Shown here: positions 27,291 to 35,747 of the stretch, piece by piece
How positions within the stretch are numbered: position 1 is the first letter of the stretch
Layout of the letters: each line of letters starts with the position of its first letter
NCBI GenBank assembly: GCA_035353855.1
Contig: DAOQAK010000012.1
Location: 8,383 to 72,382, forward strand
DNA: 64,000 bases
Source: Bacteroidales bacterium
GTDB lineage: Bacteria > Bacteroidota > Bacteroidia > Bacteroidales > CG2-30-32-10
Direction: 5' to 3'
Notes under the pieces: generated by a model
What the model saw: only the letters and a program-made list of their open reading frames with translations
Told to the model about the DNA's origin: nothing
The model's database searches: none
Program-made: the position numbers and the translations under genes

Positions 27291-28623
27291 ACCCTCCCTG
27301 ACCTTTGTACAACGAAACAGGTTTGTCAAGTTTTACTTTCAGAACAGTCATGTATTCATCCTGTACACCTTCGGGAACTTCAATATAAACAAGACCGGGA
27401 ACTTTGCTCCACGAGATTTTTCCAACTACTTTATGTTTTAATTGCGTTTTATTTCCAACCACTTCAACATTTTTTATTTCGTTACACAAGCCTTTAATAA
27501 TAATATTTCCGCTTTGCTTTCCTTGCAGAAAAAGATATAGCGTACATGAATCTTTCGAGAGTGTTGTAGGTCCATAAAAATATCCTTGTGGTAAACCGCC
27601 TAGTGTTCCGAAAATTGCTTCACTGTGTTTATTTGTCCATTTGCCTAATTCAGAAAGAATGAATGTTTGTTCATCAGGAATAGTGCCGTCAGCACGGGGG
27701 CCAATATCAAGAAGCAAATTTCCTCCCATGCTAATGCAATCGGCGAAAATGCTGATGATTTCATATGGAGTTTTGTATGTGGTGTCGCCAATGTAATATC
27801 CCCACGACTCATTTGTTGTCATGCAAAGTTCCCAATTTTTTTCAGAAGGACGAGAGACTGGAAAATTTTGTTCGGGTGTTCCGTAATCGCCGTATCCCTG
27901 CAAACGCCCGTTAATAATGGCTTTTGGGTTTTTCTGTAAAATTATTTTACGGATTTTTGCAGCCTGCCATTCTTTGGCATTATGTTCCCAATCACCGTCG
28001 AACCAGAGCAGATCAGGGTTGTAGAGGTTCATGAGTTCTGCAATTTGTCCGTGACAGAATTTTAAAAAATGTTTCCATCTTAACGAATCATCACTTATTT
28101 TATATCTTGACGAATCTTTTAAAAAGCCGGGATAATCATTATTACTCCAGTCGATCAGCGAAAAATATAAACCAACTTTAATATTTTCTTTGCGTAGTTC
28201 TTTGACAAAAGGTGTGAGCACATCAGCTTTTGCCGGCGATGCTTTAGGAATGCTCAAATCATTTTGAGTTGTGTTCCATAGCGCAACACCATCATGATGC
28301 TTTGATGTTATTACTGCGTACCTGGCGCCAGTGGCTTTAATTAGCGATACCCATTGCTGAGGATTATATTTTTTTGCAGTAAATTCATTTATCTGCGCCA
28401 TGTAATTTTCATGGCTGATATGTTTATTATAAAACGCCCACGACTCCGATGTTTTGCCTGTAGAATAAATTCCCCAGTGAATAAATATTCCAAGCTTTGC
28501 ATCGCTAAACCATTGCATTTTATTTGTGTCGGTTTTTGTAGCACTAAGCTGTGCTCTTACTGCTATGCTGAAAGCGAGAGATGCAAATATGAAAACAAAA
28601 ATTATTTTTTTAGTGATTCCCAT
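27286..28623 (-). CDS. Alpha-L-fucosidase (glycoside hydrolase family 29)
   Basis: 445 residues from the ATG at 28623, which gives a clean signal peptide (ITKKIIFVFIFASLAFSIAVRAQ). The GH29 catalytic domain shows WFSDAKLGIFIHWGIYS, ARYAVITSKHHDGVALW and LLWFDGDWE, whose first aspartate is the expected nucleophile. A C-terminal beta domain follows. It releases terminal L-fucose from glycans in the periplasm or at the surface. An ATG 51 bases further upstream would lie about 4 bases from the transcription start implied by the -7 element at 28685-28692, so it was rejected. No SusCD or other glycosidase is adjacent. Confidence 0.92.
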   Translation of the reverse strand: MGITKKIIFVFIFASLAFSIAVRAQLSATKTDTNKMQWFSDAKLGIFIHWGIYSTGKTSESWAFYNKHISHENYMAQINEFTAKKYNPQQWVSLIKATGARYAVITSKHHDGVALWNTTQNDLSIPKASPAKADVLTPFVKELRKENIKVGLYFSLIDWSNNDYPGFLKDSSRYKISDDSLRWKHFLKFCHGQIAELMNLYNPDLLWFDGDWEHNAKEWQAAKIRKIILQKNPKAIINGRLQGYGDYGTPEQNFPVSRPSEKNWELCMTTNESWGYYIGDTTYKTPYEIISIFADCISMGGNLLLDIGPRADGTIPDEQTFILSELGKWTNKHSEAIFGTLGGLPQGYFYGPTTLSKDSCTLYLFLQGKQSGNIIIKGLCNEIKNVEVVGNKTQLKHKVVGKISWSKVPGLVYIEVPEGVQDEYMTVLKVKLDKPVSLYKGQGGL

Positions 28624-28684
28624 TGATATTTTATTGATAAATATATACAGGTTAAACAAGCAAATCCTCTGCATCTAAAGCATA

Positions 28685-28692
28685 CAAAGTTA
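28685..28692 (-). promoter_or_regulatory. -7 element of the fucosidase gene
   Basis: Reads TAACTTTG on the minus strand. The predicted transcript starts near 28678, about 55 bases before the chosen ATG. Confidence 0.45.
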
Positions 28693-29160
28693 TATAATGT
28701 TAATTTTTTTATCTTTAAAAAAGTCTTTAAATAACTTTTTGAATTTTTTTGAATCAGAAATCTGACTTAAACAAATGTCAATGTCTAAATTACCTGATAA
28801 CTTCAATAATTCTGCAGGGAAAGTATCAGATTGAGTAAATGTATTTCCCTTACTAATTCGAGAAGTGATACCAAAATCAAGAACAAATTCTGTAATTGTT
28901 TTATCTTTTTTAATGTCAGCTAGGTTTTTGAAATTCTTTTTTAAAAATTTAATTGTATCCTTTATTTGTATGTCGAAATTGTCGAAGTCAGCATTACTAG
29001 TAGAGATTGAAAGTCCAGAGGATTTATATTTCTTACCTTTAGGTTTTAATTTATTAATCGGTTGATTTTTATGAAAAATCAAATTTGGTTTGAGTTTAGA
29101 GTTTTGAATAAACTTTTCAACGTTAAATTTGTCACCTGAAATTCTTAGTACACAACCCAT
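28690..29160 (-). CDS. Hypothetical cytoplasmic protein
   Basis: 156 residues, lysine-rich, no signal peptide or membrane segment. The pattern (MGCVLRISG start, KPNLIFHKNQP, then GLSISTSNADFDNFDIQIKDTIKFLKK, and ELLKLSGNLDIDICLS) resembles the small DUF4279-type fold found in immunity-like and orphan proteins, but this is only an impression. Base composition is more AT-rich than the neighbouring fucosidase gene. No function assigned. Confidence 0.55.
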   Translation of the reverse strand: MGCVLRISGDKFNVEKFIQNSKLKPNLIFHKNQPINKLKPKGKKYKSSGLSISTSNADFDNFDIQIKDTIKFLKKNFKNLADIKKDKTITEFVLDFGITSRISKGNTFTQSDTFPAELLKLSGNLDIDICLSQISDSKKFKKLFKDFFKDKKINII

Positions 29161-29234
29161 GTCTTAAAAATTTTATTAATAATGCATAACTTTTGTACTG
29201 CAACATTTGAATTTTTTATATCAATCAAAAGTTG

Positions 29235-29576
29235 CTAATTTATTACTATAGTAATTGTTTTTGAAAGCACATCGCAGGTAAGGTAAAGTATTTTATCAAT
29301 AGGTATTTCAATTGATTTTCCTTCTTTATCTTTTGCAGAAGAGATCTCGAGAACATATTTTGAATTTACCAGGGTAGTGGTGATTGAATTAATTTCATTG
29401 TAGGTAAATGAGGATATAGTTGTTCCGTTATAATTAATTTTTATAGTGGAATACATTATACTTTCATAGATGAGAGCCTTGTTTCCATTACCGTCTTTTG
29501 TTGTGAATTTGCAAAAGTCCTGGGCGCTTGCTGTAAAGCTTATACCAATAAGCAGAATAAAAATGATTTTTTTCAT
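29235..29576 (-). CDS. Small secreted protein, unknown function
   Basis: 113 residues from the ATG at 29576: signal peptide KKIIFILLIGISFTASAQ, then a beta-rich domain with one cysteine near the new N-terminus (DFCKF) and another near the C-terminus (YLTCDV), which could form a disulfide. The longer frame upstream crosses a -7 element (TATCTTTG on the coding strand, 29610-29603) and lacks coding character. Probably periplasmic. Confidence 0.6.
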   Translation of the reverse strand: MKKIIFILLIGISFTASAQDFCKFTTKDGNGNKALIYESIMYSTIKINYNGTTISSFTYNEINSITTTLVNSKYVLEISSAKDKEGKSIEIPIDKILYLTCDVLSKTITIVIN

Positions 29577-29645
29577 ATGAATGATTTTTATGGTTATCGT
29601 ATCAAAGATATAAAATCTTAGAAAGTATAATACCAATCAAACAAG

Positions 29646-30548
29646 TTATGAGTTAGGTTGTGTTTTCTGTTTTGGTGAATTGTTTGAATTATCAATTTCA
29701 TTCATTCGGGAATTTAATTCTTTTACTGATGTGAAGCTTTCCATTAACCCGGGAAGATAATCAGTTGCTGTGATAAATGTCCAGAGATATGAAACGATAG
29801 AATAAATTTTTCCTGTTGAAAAATTATCTACATCAATGCAAATAAAAAGTACAACAATAAAAACAACCATTAGCATAAGCTTAATTGCACCAAAATCAAA
29901 TGCACTCCATTTGGCAATTGAACGTTGTGGCCTTACCATGTTTTGGTAATATTTATCTATATCATCAATATCACGGCTTTCAAGTTTTTTGTAAATTTCT
30001 TCACGATTGTCGTGCGTTATTTTTTGAAGTTTGGTAACACGCTTATTATATATTGTATTAATAAAAAACAAAGGTGGGATAATCAAAAGACAAACAAGAG
30101 CAATACGATAATCGTAAAAGAACAAAGCGCATATTGCACCAAGTGTTGCTGTAAGTTGCCAGGAAATATCGGGCAAACGGTATTCTAAAAAATCAACGTA
30201 TTCTTTTGCAAGATCGGCGCGACTTACCATTTTTGAAGCCGAATGACGTTTCTTTTTTGAATTCATTATTAGTTCGGTGGCAAGGTTCGCGTACATTTTC
30301 GGATAGGTCCTTCCATTGAAAAAGCGGCTAAGCGAGCCTCCCATAACATTGACAACATAAATTATAATCCATAAAACCAAAGGCAAAGTATAACTTACAT
30401 TTTCATGGTCATAAAAATTATCAATCAAAGCATCGAGAAGTTTTCCAAAAAATGTTGGCTCTATAATCCATGCAACATTTTCAACCAATACAAATGCCAT
30501 TATTATTAAAAGCGATTTTTTGTTTTTCTCAATAAGTTGTCGTATCAT
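29646..30548 (-). CDS. Stand-alone ABC exporter membrane domain
   Basis: 300 residues with about five to six transmembrane helices in the layout of a type IV (exporter) ABC transmembrane domain: helix pair at the N-terminus, the long intracellular loop with RADLAKEYVDFLEYRLPD, and YRIALVCLLIIPPLFFINTIYNKRV. The usual ATP-binding domain is absent; the protein ends after KELNSRMNEIDN, where the linker to the ATPase would begin, and no ATPase gene adjoins it. Either it works with an ATPase encoded elsewhere, or it has another role. CAAAAATA at 30581-30588 is a -7 element (TATTTTTG on the coding strand). Confidence 0.7.
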   Translation of the reverse strand: MIRQLIEKNKKSLLIIMAFVLVENVAWIIEPTFFGKLLDALIDNFYDHENVSYTLPLVLWIIIYVVNVMGGSLSRFFNGRTYPKMYANLATELIMNSKKKRHSASKMVSRADLAKEYVDFLEYRLPDISWQLTATLGAICALFFYDYRIALVCLLIIPPLFFINTIYNKRVTKLQKITHDNREEIYKKLESRDIDDIDKYYQNMVRPQRSIAKWSAFDFGAIKLMLMVVFIVVLFICIDVDNFSTGKIYSIVSYLWTFITATDYLPGLMESFTSVKELNSRMNEIDNSNNSPKQKTQPNS

Positions 30549-30623
30549 AAAATTTCAATCATCAATATTAACAACACATACAAAAATAAATAATTACTGT
30601 AATAATTTTCCTAATAATATATT

Positions 30624-30631
30624 TACTTTTG
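30624..30631 (+). promoter_or_regulatory. -7 element of the duplicated-domain lipoprotein gene
   Basis: TACTTTTG, an exact TANNTTTG, 26 bases upstream of the ATG at 30657. The -33 element is poor. Confidence 0.45.
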
Positions 30632-30656
30632 AATTTGAGAATAAAAAATATGTTTT

Positions 30657-31508
30657 ATGAAAATAAAAATATTAATAATAATTATTTTTTTGGGAATCAT
30701 AACTTCGTGTGTTAAAAATAAATCGGTAACCGGAATATACCGTTATTATTGGGGAGAAAAGGATTCGTATAAAGTGTGGATTGTTGATGGTAATGAAGTA
30801 AGATTAAAACTTTATAATGAATTTTTATATGGAGGGAATGAGCAGCGTTATTTATTTAACCCGAAAGGAGAAATATGGATTGATAACGCAGTAAGTTGTG
30901 AAGAATTTGAAATGACACTTGCCCACGAATTGAATGAACGTCATTTGATGGCAAAGTTCGGATGGACATACGATGATGCACATGATTCGTCATTGGCATT
31001 GGAAGTAGTGATGCGCAGGAAGTTTGAAAAGATTTGTCGCGCACATGAAGATTTATTGCCTATGGTGTCTGTAACAGATTTTGATACGGTGAAAGAAATA
31101 AAAGATATTCCCGATAGTGTAAAACTTCAGAATATTTATAGGGTTCCATTAGGCGAACGAAACGAAATTAAAATATGGATAGTTGATGGTTATTTGGTAA
31201 GAAAAAATATTTATCCTGATTTTGGTTTTAGCGGAAACGACCTTGCTTATCATTTTATTCCTTCGAAAGAAATATGGATTGATGGTCAGGTCGCAGCTGA
31301 CGAAACGGAATACTCAATTGAAACGGAAATGATGGAACGTGAACTGATGATGAAAGGAAAAAGTTATGATGATGCGTATGAAGCCGCCATTACAAACAAT
31401 CAGAAGAAAAGGGAAGAAATGAAAAAAATAATTCTGAAACATCCACCTGTTGTTGTGCCTGATTCTGCTACGCGCGATAAAGGGTTGATAGATCCGAATG
31501 AACCGTAA
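30657..31508 (+). CDS. Lipoprotein with a duplicated ~80-residue domain
   Basis: 283 residues. A signal peptide with lipobox ITSC (Cys18) makes it a lipoprotein. Two copies of one domain are plain: residues about 39-119 and 173-249, each with [VK]-[VI]WIVDG, a YGGN/FSGN turn, GEIWID/KEIWID, a helical segment, and YDDA[HY]. Copy 1 keeps AHELNERHLM (89-98), a pattern of histidines and glutamate that could bind metal; copy 2 has ETEMMERELM there and has lost the histidines. No known enzyme is recognised. It is a single gene divergent from the ABC-like protein. Confidence 0.65.
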   Translation: MKIKILIIIIFLGIITSCVKNKSVTGIYRYYWGEKDSYKVWIVDGNEVRLKLYNEFLYGGNEQRYLFNPKGEIWIDNAVSCEEFEMTLAHELNERHLMAKFGWTYDDAHDSSLALEVVMRRKFEKICRAHEDLLPMVSVTDFDTVKEIKDIPDSVKLQNIYRVPLGERNEIKIWIVDGYLVRKNIYPDFGFSGNDLAYHFIPSKEIWIDGQVAADETEYSIETEMMERELMMKGKSYDDAYEAAITNNQKKREEMKKIILKHPPVVVPDSATRDKGLIDPNEP

Positions 31509-31545
31509 AAAAATAAAAAGAGGCCGATGCATTCGCATCGGCCTC
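31508..31545 (-). terminator. Terminator serving mainly the peptidase gene
   Basis: GAGGCCGATGC (31520-31530) pairs perfectly with GCATCGGCCTC (31535-31545) around a 4-base loop. The T-run lies on the minus-strand side (A-rich 31508-31519), so it terminates the minus-strand peptidase transcript; it also ends the convergent plus-strand gene less efficiently. Confidence 0.85.
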
Positions 31546-31566
31546 CGACTTGATTGATGGTTAAGG

Positions 31567-33849
31567 TTAGTTTGATATAGTTACTTTTCTAATAATTGTT
31601 GATTTGTCATTTGAGATTTCAACAAAGTACACACCTTTACTAAAGCTCGACGCATCAATTTGTATCACCGGGTTATTATCAATGATTTTCTTTTCAAATA
31701 TTTTTTCTCCTACAATATTCATAATTCTTAAAGTAGTTTTCTTATTATTCATATTTGAGATGGTGATATTAAATAATCCCGGATTTGGATTTGGTGAAAT
31801 ATTAAATTCCATATCGGGCGATTCATTTTTAATATTTAATGTCGGATCAATTACGGCTGTAACCGGTGTCCTTACACTTTTACAATCCTGTTGCTGAACC
31901 TGGATATTATAAAAGAAATAATAACTCGATGCGGTACCAATAGTATTTCCGGTAATAGAAATTAAATTTGGAACAGTATAAGGATACGATGTGTTAAGTG
32001 TATCTCTCCAGCAATTATTTGTTTTACTTAAAGCCAGTATATAACCTGTTCCTGCAGGAACATCAATATTTAATGTTATTGTTTGCGCACCGTTTGGAAT
32101 ATTTACGACAACAGAATCTAAAATTGTTCCAATGCTATTTTTCAAATATACAGTTCTGTTTGCAGCACCGCTTGCATAAACAGTTGCCGACTTAATTGTT
32201 AACGGTTTTAATGCATCAAAAACCAAACCCTGGCAATAAGCCAGAGAATAATAACCACCCGTTCCCGTTGTTAAACTTGATGAAGATTTTCCAACAGAAG
32301 AAAGTGTGGGATATTCAATATCATTCTCAACGTAATAAGTAGTAGTACTTGTTATATTAGGCGAATAAGTAGTTCCGGTATTTACAATGCTTCCGCCATT
32401 AGCGTTACTATACCAATTCAATACATTGCTGCCCGATGCACTGAGTGTTGCTATTCCTGGTGCAGGTATAGTATCACTTACTGTGAGTGGAGCAGTTGGC
32501 CTGTTTACTGTAATATAGCTTGTTTTTGTTTTATTAGTTGAACCATTAGCATTTGTAGCTGTTAATTTTACAGTGTATGTTCCGTTTGAAGAATAAGTAT
32601 GATGAGGGTTTTGTAAAGTAGATGTTGTCCCATCGCCAAAATCCCACGACCATGTTGTTGGCGCAAACATTGAGGAATCGGTAAATTCAACATAACCATC
32701 ACAGGTTGTAGTATTGTTTGCTGAGAAATTTATTACCGGTGCGGAACTTGGATTTAATGAACCATAAACCAGATAAGCAGTTTTAGACCCAACTAAGCTC
32801 ACACCATATTTAATTTTCATATATCCATTTTCGCCCCATAACGGACTCCATGAATTTCTCAATATCCAATATCCATTAGTCCCTCCATTATCATCCCAAC
32901 CTACAAGTATAACTGCATGGTTTGTGCTGGTTCCTTCATTAGTTGTAAATATACCGCTGGTATATGATTCAAAGCCATCGCCTACATAAACGGTTATATA
33001 TACAGGACCATAATTATAAATTGCATTTTTTATTTGATCGGTTGTTGCTTGTCCGGTTGATACAGTTGTGTAACTCGAAGCTTGTTCGTGATAAGTGTAC
33101 GAAGCATCACAACTTCCATTAGCAGCAGTATAGGGTTCCTGTGATTCATAAACAGCGCCTTTTGGTGACTTAAAATAACTGAACACGCAATTTCCGCCAC
33201 TGCAATCATACGAAGAACAATTTACCAACCATTGTTCTGACAAATCGCGGGTAACATTATCAGCAATTTTTATGCGTGATTCGAAAACTCCGCTTGAAGC
33301 AAAGCCCCAGCAGCTACCGCACTGTCCTTGGTCTTTTATAGGAGTACACCCTCCTAATGCTAACCAGCTGAAGCTTGATGGTAGGGCTTTTCCAAGTTCT
33401 GTTTGTTTGTATTCTTCAACAGGCAATGGTTTTGGTGCGGTATACATTCCTATGTATTCACCATCATTAATAATAGTTATTTTAAATGTTTCAAGTGGTT
33501 CAATATTTTTTTCCCAAGGACGTTTGTAAGCTAATAGTAATTCTGCTGTTCCTTTTGAAACACCTACAAATCGTGTAATCTGAGTACCTGGTGTGCCTTC
33601 TAATCCGGCATTATCAGGAATGAATTCCCAATTTCCAACTTGCTTTACAATATTCGTTTTTAAATTGATAGGATACCATCCATAACCTGTAGATGGGTTT
33701 GATGGTAACTTGATTTCAAGAACCTGCTCACTTGTAAGAGAAACAGTTTGTCCGTAATCTGTTTTTTTAACTTCTTTAAAATTTTGTCCAAATATGTTTA
33801 AAGCAAACAACTGGACAAAAAGGTTTGCAAATAGTAAAAATTTTTTCAT
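31567..33849 (-). CDS. Secreted papain-family (C1A) peptidase with N-terminal chagasin-like (I42) domain, PKD domain and T9SS signal
   Basis: 760 residues from the ATG at 33849, giving signal peptide KKFLLFANLFVQLFALNIFGQ. Residues about 32-126 match the I42 inhibitor family: NPSTGYGW (51-58), a GLEGTPG loop and the RPWE loop (110-113). The C1A catalytic domain follows: Gln174 and Cys180 in QGQCGSCW, His311 in TNHAV, Asn332 in NSWSPLWG. A PKD domain (about 372-450, WDFGDGTTSTLQNPHHTY) and an Ig-like region lead to a C-terminal T9SS sorting domain (FNISPNPNPGLFNI ... GVYFVEIS). It should be exported by T9SS and act at or outside the surface. The I42 domain sits where a propeptide would be and could hold the enzyme inactive until cleaved. 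Confidence 0.9.
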   Translation of the reverse strand: MKKFLLFANLFVQLFALNIFGQNFKEVKKTDYGQTVSLTSEQVLEIKLPSNPSTGYGWYPINLKTNIVKQVGNWEFIPDNAGLEGTPGTQITRFVGVSKGTAELLLAYKRPWEKNIEPLETFKITIINDGEYIGMYTAPKPLPVEEYKQTELGKALPSSFSWLALGGCTPIKDQGQCGSCWGFASSGVFESRIKIADNVTRDLSEQWLVNCSSYDCSGGNCVFSYFKSPKGAVYESQEPYTAANGSCDASYTYHEQASSYTTVSTGQATTDQIKNAIYNYGPVYITVYVGDGFESYTSGIFTTNEGTSTNHAVILVGWDDNGGTNGYWILRNSWSPLWGENGYMKIKYGVSLVGSKTAYLVYGSLNPSSAPVINFSANNTTTCDGYVEFTDSSMFAPTTWSWDFGDGTTSTLQNPHHTYSSNGTYTVKLTATNANGSTNKTKTSYITVNRPTAPLTVSDTIPAPGIATLSASGSNVLNWYSNANGGSIVNTGTTYSPNITSTTTYYVENDIEYPTLSSVGKSSSSLTTGTGGYYSLAYCQGLVFDALKPLTIKSATVYASGAANRTVYLKNSIGTILDSVVVNIPNGAQTITLNIDVPAGTGYILALSKTNNCWRDTLNTSYPYTVPNLISITGNTIGTASSYYFFYNIQVQQQDCKSVRTPVTAVIDPTLNIKNESPDMEFNISPNPNPGLFNITISNMNNKKTTLRIMNIVGEKIFEKKIIDNNPVIQIDASSFSKGVYFVEISNDKSTIIRKVTISN

Positions 33850-34368
33850 AAGATTTGGGGTTAAATACAATACAAAATAACAAAATATCTTTTAAATATA
33901 CAAAACAAATTATTTACAATCAGTTATGTAAATATATTTATATTAATAATTTATGTATGCCAAAACATAATATTTGTCGATAAAACATATATATATGTAT
34001 ACAAACATATTAGTAAAATCATGTATTAGCATTAGTAAAATCACTTATATCATAAATAAGTCAACAAAACAAATTTGTGAATATTTAAAAAGTAAATAAT
34101 GTAGATAATATCCAGATAATTATTTTAAAAGATGAATAAAAAATAAAATCATTTGAGAAAAAATAACAATCAAGAATTATAAAAGTTCAATTATAGATAC
34201 ACAAATTGAAATTCTGTAATTAAGATTTAAGAAAAAATACGAGTACATAAAATTTCTAAAATTCTTTAAAAGCATCAATTTACTTTCAATTGAAAATAAA
34301 TAAATGTGTAAAGAAAAATATTTTGAATATTCAGTATTAATACTGAAAGCAAATCACTAGTGATACTT
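33850..34368. other. Very AT-rich intergenic region between divergent units
   Basis: About 520 bases with no credible gene on either strand. Visible items: a 13-base direct repeat ATTAGTAAAATCA at 34009-34021 and 34031-34043, and a perfect 18-bp palindrome TTCAGTATTAATACTGAA at 34330-34347 with a 12-bp palindrome ATCACTAGTGAT at 34353-34364. No -7 match for the peptidase gene was found. Confidence 0.6.
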
Positions 34369-34376
34369 TAATTTTG
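34330..34376 (+). promoter_or_regulatory. Promoter with two palindromic candidate operators
   Basis: TAATTTTG at 34369-34376 is an exact -7 element. No TTTG stands at -33; instead the right half of an 18-bp perfect palindrome (34330-34347) covers that position and a 12-bp palindrome (34353-34364) occupies the spacer. This arrangement suggests dimeric regulators. No regulator gene is adjacent. Confidence 0.5.
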
Positions 34377-34387
34377 TTTGCATATTT

Positions 34388-34425
34388 CCTGAAAAAAATT
34401 CAGGTTATACATTCAAAAATGTATA
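34388..34425 (+). promoter_or_regulatory. Two hairpins in the leader directly before the start codon
   Basis: CCTGAA (34388-34393) pairs with TTCAGG (34399-34404), and TATACATT (34406-34413) pairs with AATGTATA (34418-34425), one base before the ATG at 34427. The second hairpin would occlude ribosome access to the start, suggesting control of initiation. Confidence 0.4.
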
Positions 34426-34426
34426 C

Positions 34427-35416
34427 ATGTTCTCTGAAGCTGTAAATTTAATTTTGAATTGCGGGGATTCAGTAGGCTTAATGAAAAAAGCCGTTGATGA
34501 TATGTATTCTGTTTTTCGTACACTTACTCCGATAAATGCTGACGATCAAAATGACAAACCAATAATAATTCCTTCAGGTAAAGCTATTTCTCCTTCAACA
34601 GCGGCACATTGTTTACTTGAAATGAAACGTACTGCTTTATTCTTAAGAGGAATAAACAAAGCAATAAGATTAAAAAAAATAAAAAATAAAAAAAATACTA
34701 TATCAATATTATATGCGGGAACTGGTCCGTATGCAACATTGATAACTCCATTATTTTTTTTGTATAATTCTGATGAGATAAAAGTTGATTTGTTAGATAT
34801 TAATCCTATATCATTGGATTCGGCAAGGAAAGTAATATCCGGATTGAATTGCGAATCATATATAGATGAAGTTTATTTTGAAGATGCATCAGTATTTAAA
34901 ATAAACAAAAATTATGATATAGTGATTTCTGAAACAATGCAGGCAGCATTAAAAAATGAACCACAGGTTGCTATTATGCAAAACCTTATTTCGCAACTGG
35001 ATGATGATGCAATATTTATTCCGCAGGAGATTTCTATAAGTGCAGAAGTAGTATCCAGGGGTAAGTGGAATCCGGTTACCTATATATTTGATGATATTGA
35101 AAAAATGTTTCTTGGAGAATTATTTATCATAAATAAAAATAATTTAAACACTTCTGCATTTAAGAAAAAATTTTTTATTCCATGTAATTTGATGAGTAGT
35201 GGCAAGTATTTGAAGCTAAATACAAGAATAACTGTTTTTGCTGATGAGGTTCTTATCGAAGGAGATAGTTCATTGAATATCCCACAAAAAATTTGTGAAT
35301 TAAATTATATGCAATCGAAAGTAATTGAATTTATCTATGAACAAGGCGTAAAGCCAGGTTTTCGACATCAAATTATTAAATCAGGTGTTTTTCAATATAA
35401 CAATATCGGAAATTAA
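34427..35416 (+). CDS. SAM-dependent methyltransferase, PRMT-like
   Basis: 329 residues, no signal peptide. The Rossmann methyltransferase core is visible: motif I ILYAGTGPYATL (about 94-105), acidic post-I strand VDLLDINPISLDSARKVI (Asp124 would bind the ribose of SAM), and YDIVISETMQAAL (about 163-175), whose SE-T-M-Q loop recalls the double-E loop of protein arginine methyltransferases but has only one glutamate. The N-terminal 90 residues are helical and unassigned. The target may be a product of the cluster, but nothing in the sequence proves it. First gene of a plus-strand series after the palindromic promoter. Confidence 0.72.
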   Translation: MFSEAVNLILNCGDSVGLMKKAVDDMYSVFRTLTPINADDQNDKPIIIPSGKAISPSTAAHCLLEMKRTALFLRGINKAIRLKKIKNKKNTISILYAGTGPYATLITPLFFLYNSDEIKVDLLDINPISLDSARKVISGLNCESYIDEVYFEDASVFKINKNYDIVISETMQAALKNEPQVAIMQNLISQLDDDAIFIPQEISISAEVVSRGKWNPVTYIFDDIEKMFLGELFIINKNNLNTSAFKKKFFIPCNLMSSGKYLKLNTRITVFADEVLIEGDSSLNIPQKICELNYMQSKVIEFIYEQGVKPGFRHQIIKSGVFQYNNIGN

Positions 35417-35478
35417 AAAATGAAATATAAATATTGATTTTAAATAAAATAAATTATTAACCTAAAAATCTAAAAACT

Positions 35479-35721
35479 ATGGATCCAATTCTAGGACAAA
35501 TTCAATTATTCTCATTCTTTTTCGCCCCACAGGGATGGATGTCATGTGAAGGCCAGATATTAAATGTTCAAAATTATACGGCCTTGTATTCCTTAATTGG
35601 CAATGCATATGGCGGAAGCGGTCAAACAACATTTGCATTACCAAATTTAAACGGCGCTGCACCGTTGCCAAATATGAAATATTATATCGCCATAGAAGGC
35701 ATATACCCTTCAAGAAGTTAA
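35479..35721 (+). CDS. Miniature phage tail-collar domain protein (copy 1)
   Basis: 80 residues. ILGQIQLFSFFFAPQGWMSCEGQILNVQNYTALYSLIGNAYGGSGQTTFALPNLNG is the tail-collar/microcystin-dependent (Mdp) fold, and NMKYYIAIEGIYPSRS matches the C-terminal strand of that family. The middle part present in usual members (about 170 residues) is missing, so this is a compact form. Collar domains form trimeric tips of tail fibres. No signal peptide. It is 26 bases before a paralogue. Confidence 0.82.
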   Translation: MDPILGQIQLFSFFFAPQGWMSCEGQILNVQNYTALYSLIGNAYGGSGQTTFALPNLNGAAPLPNMKYYIAIEGIYPSRS

Positions 35722-35747
35722 TTATTAATTCTTAAAAATAAAAAAAT

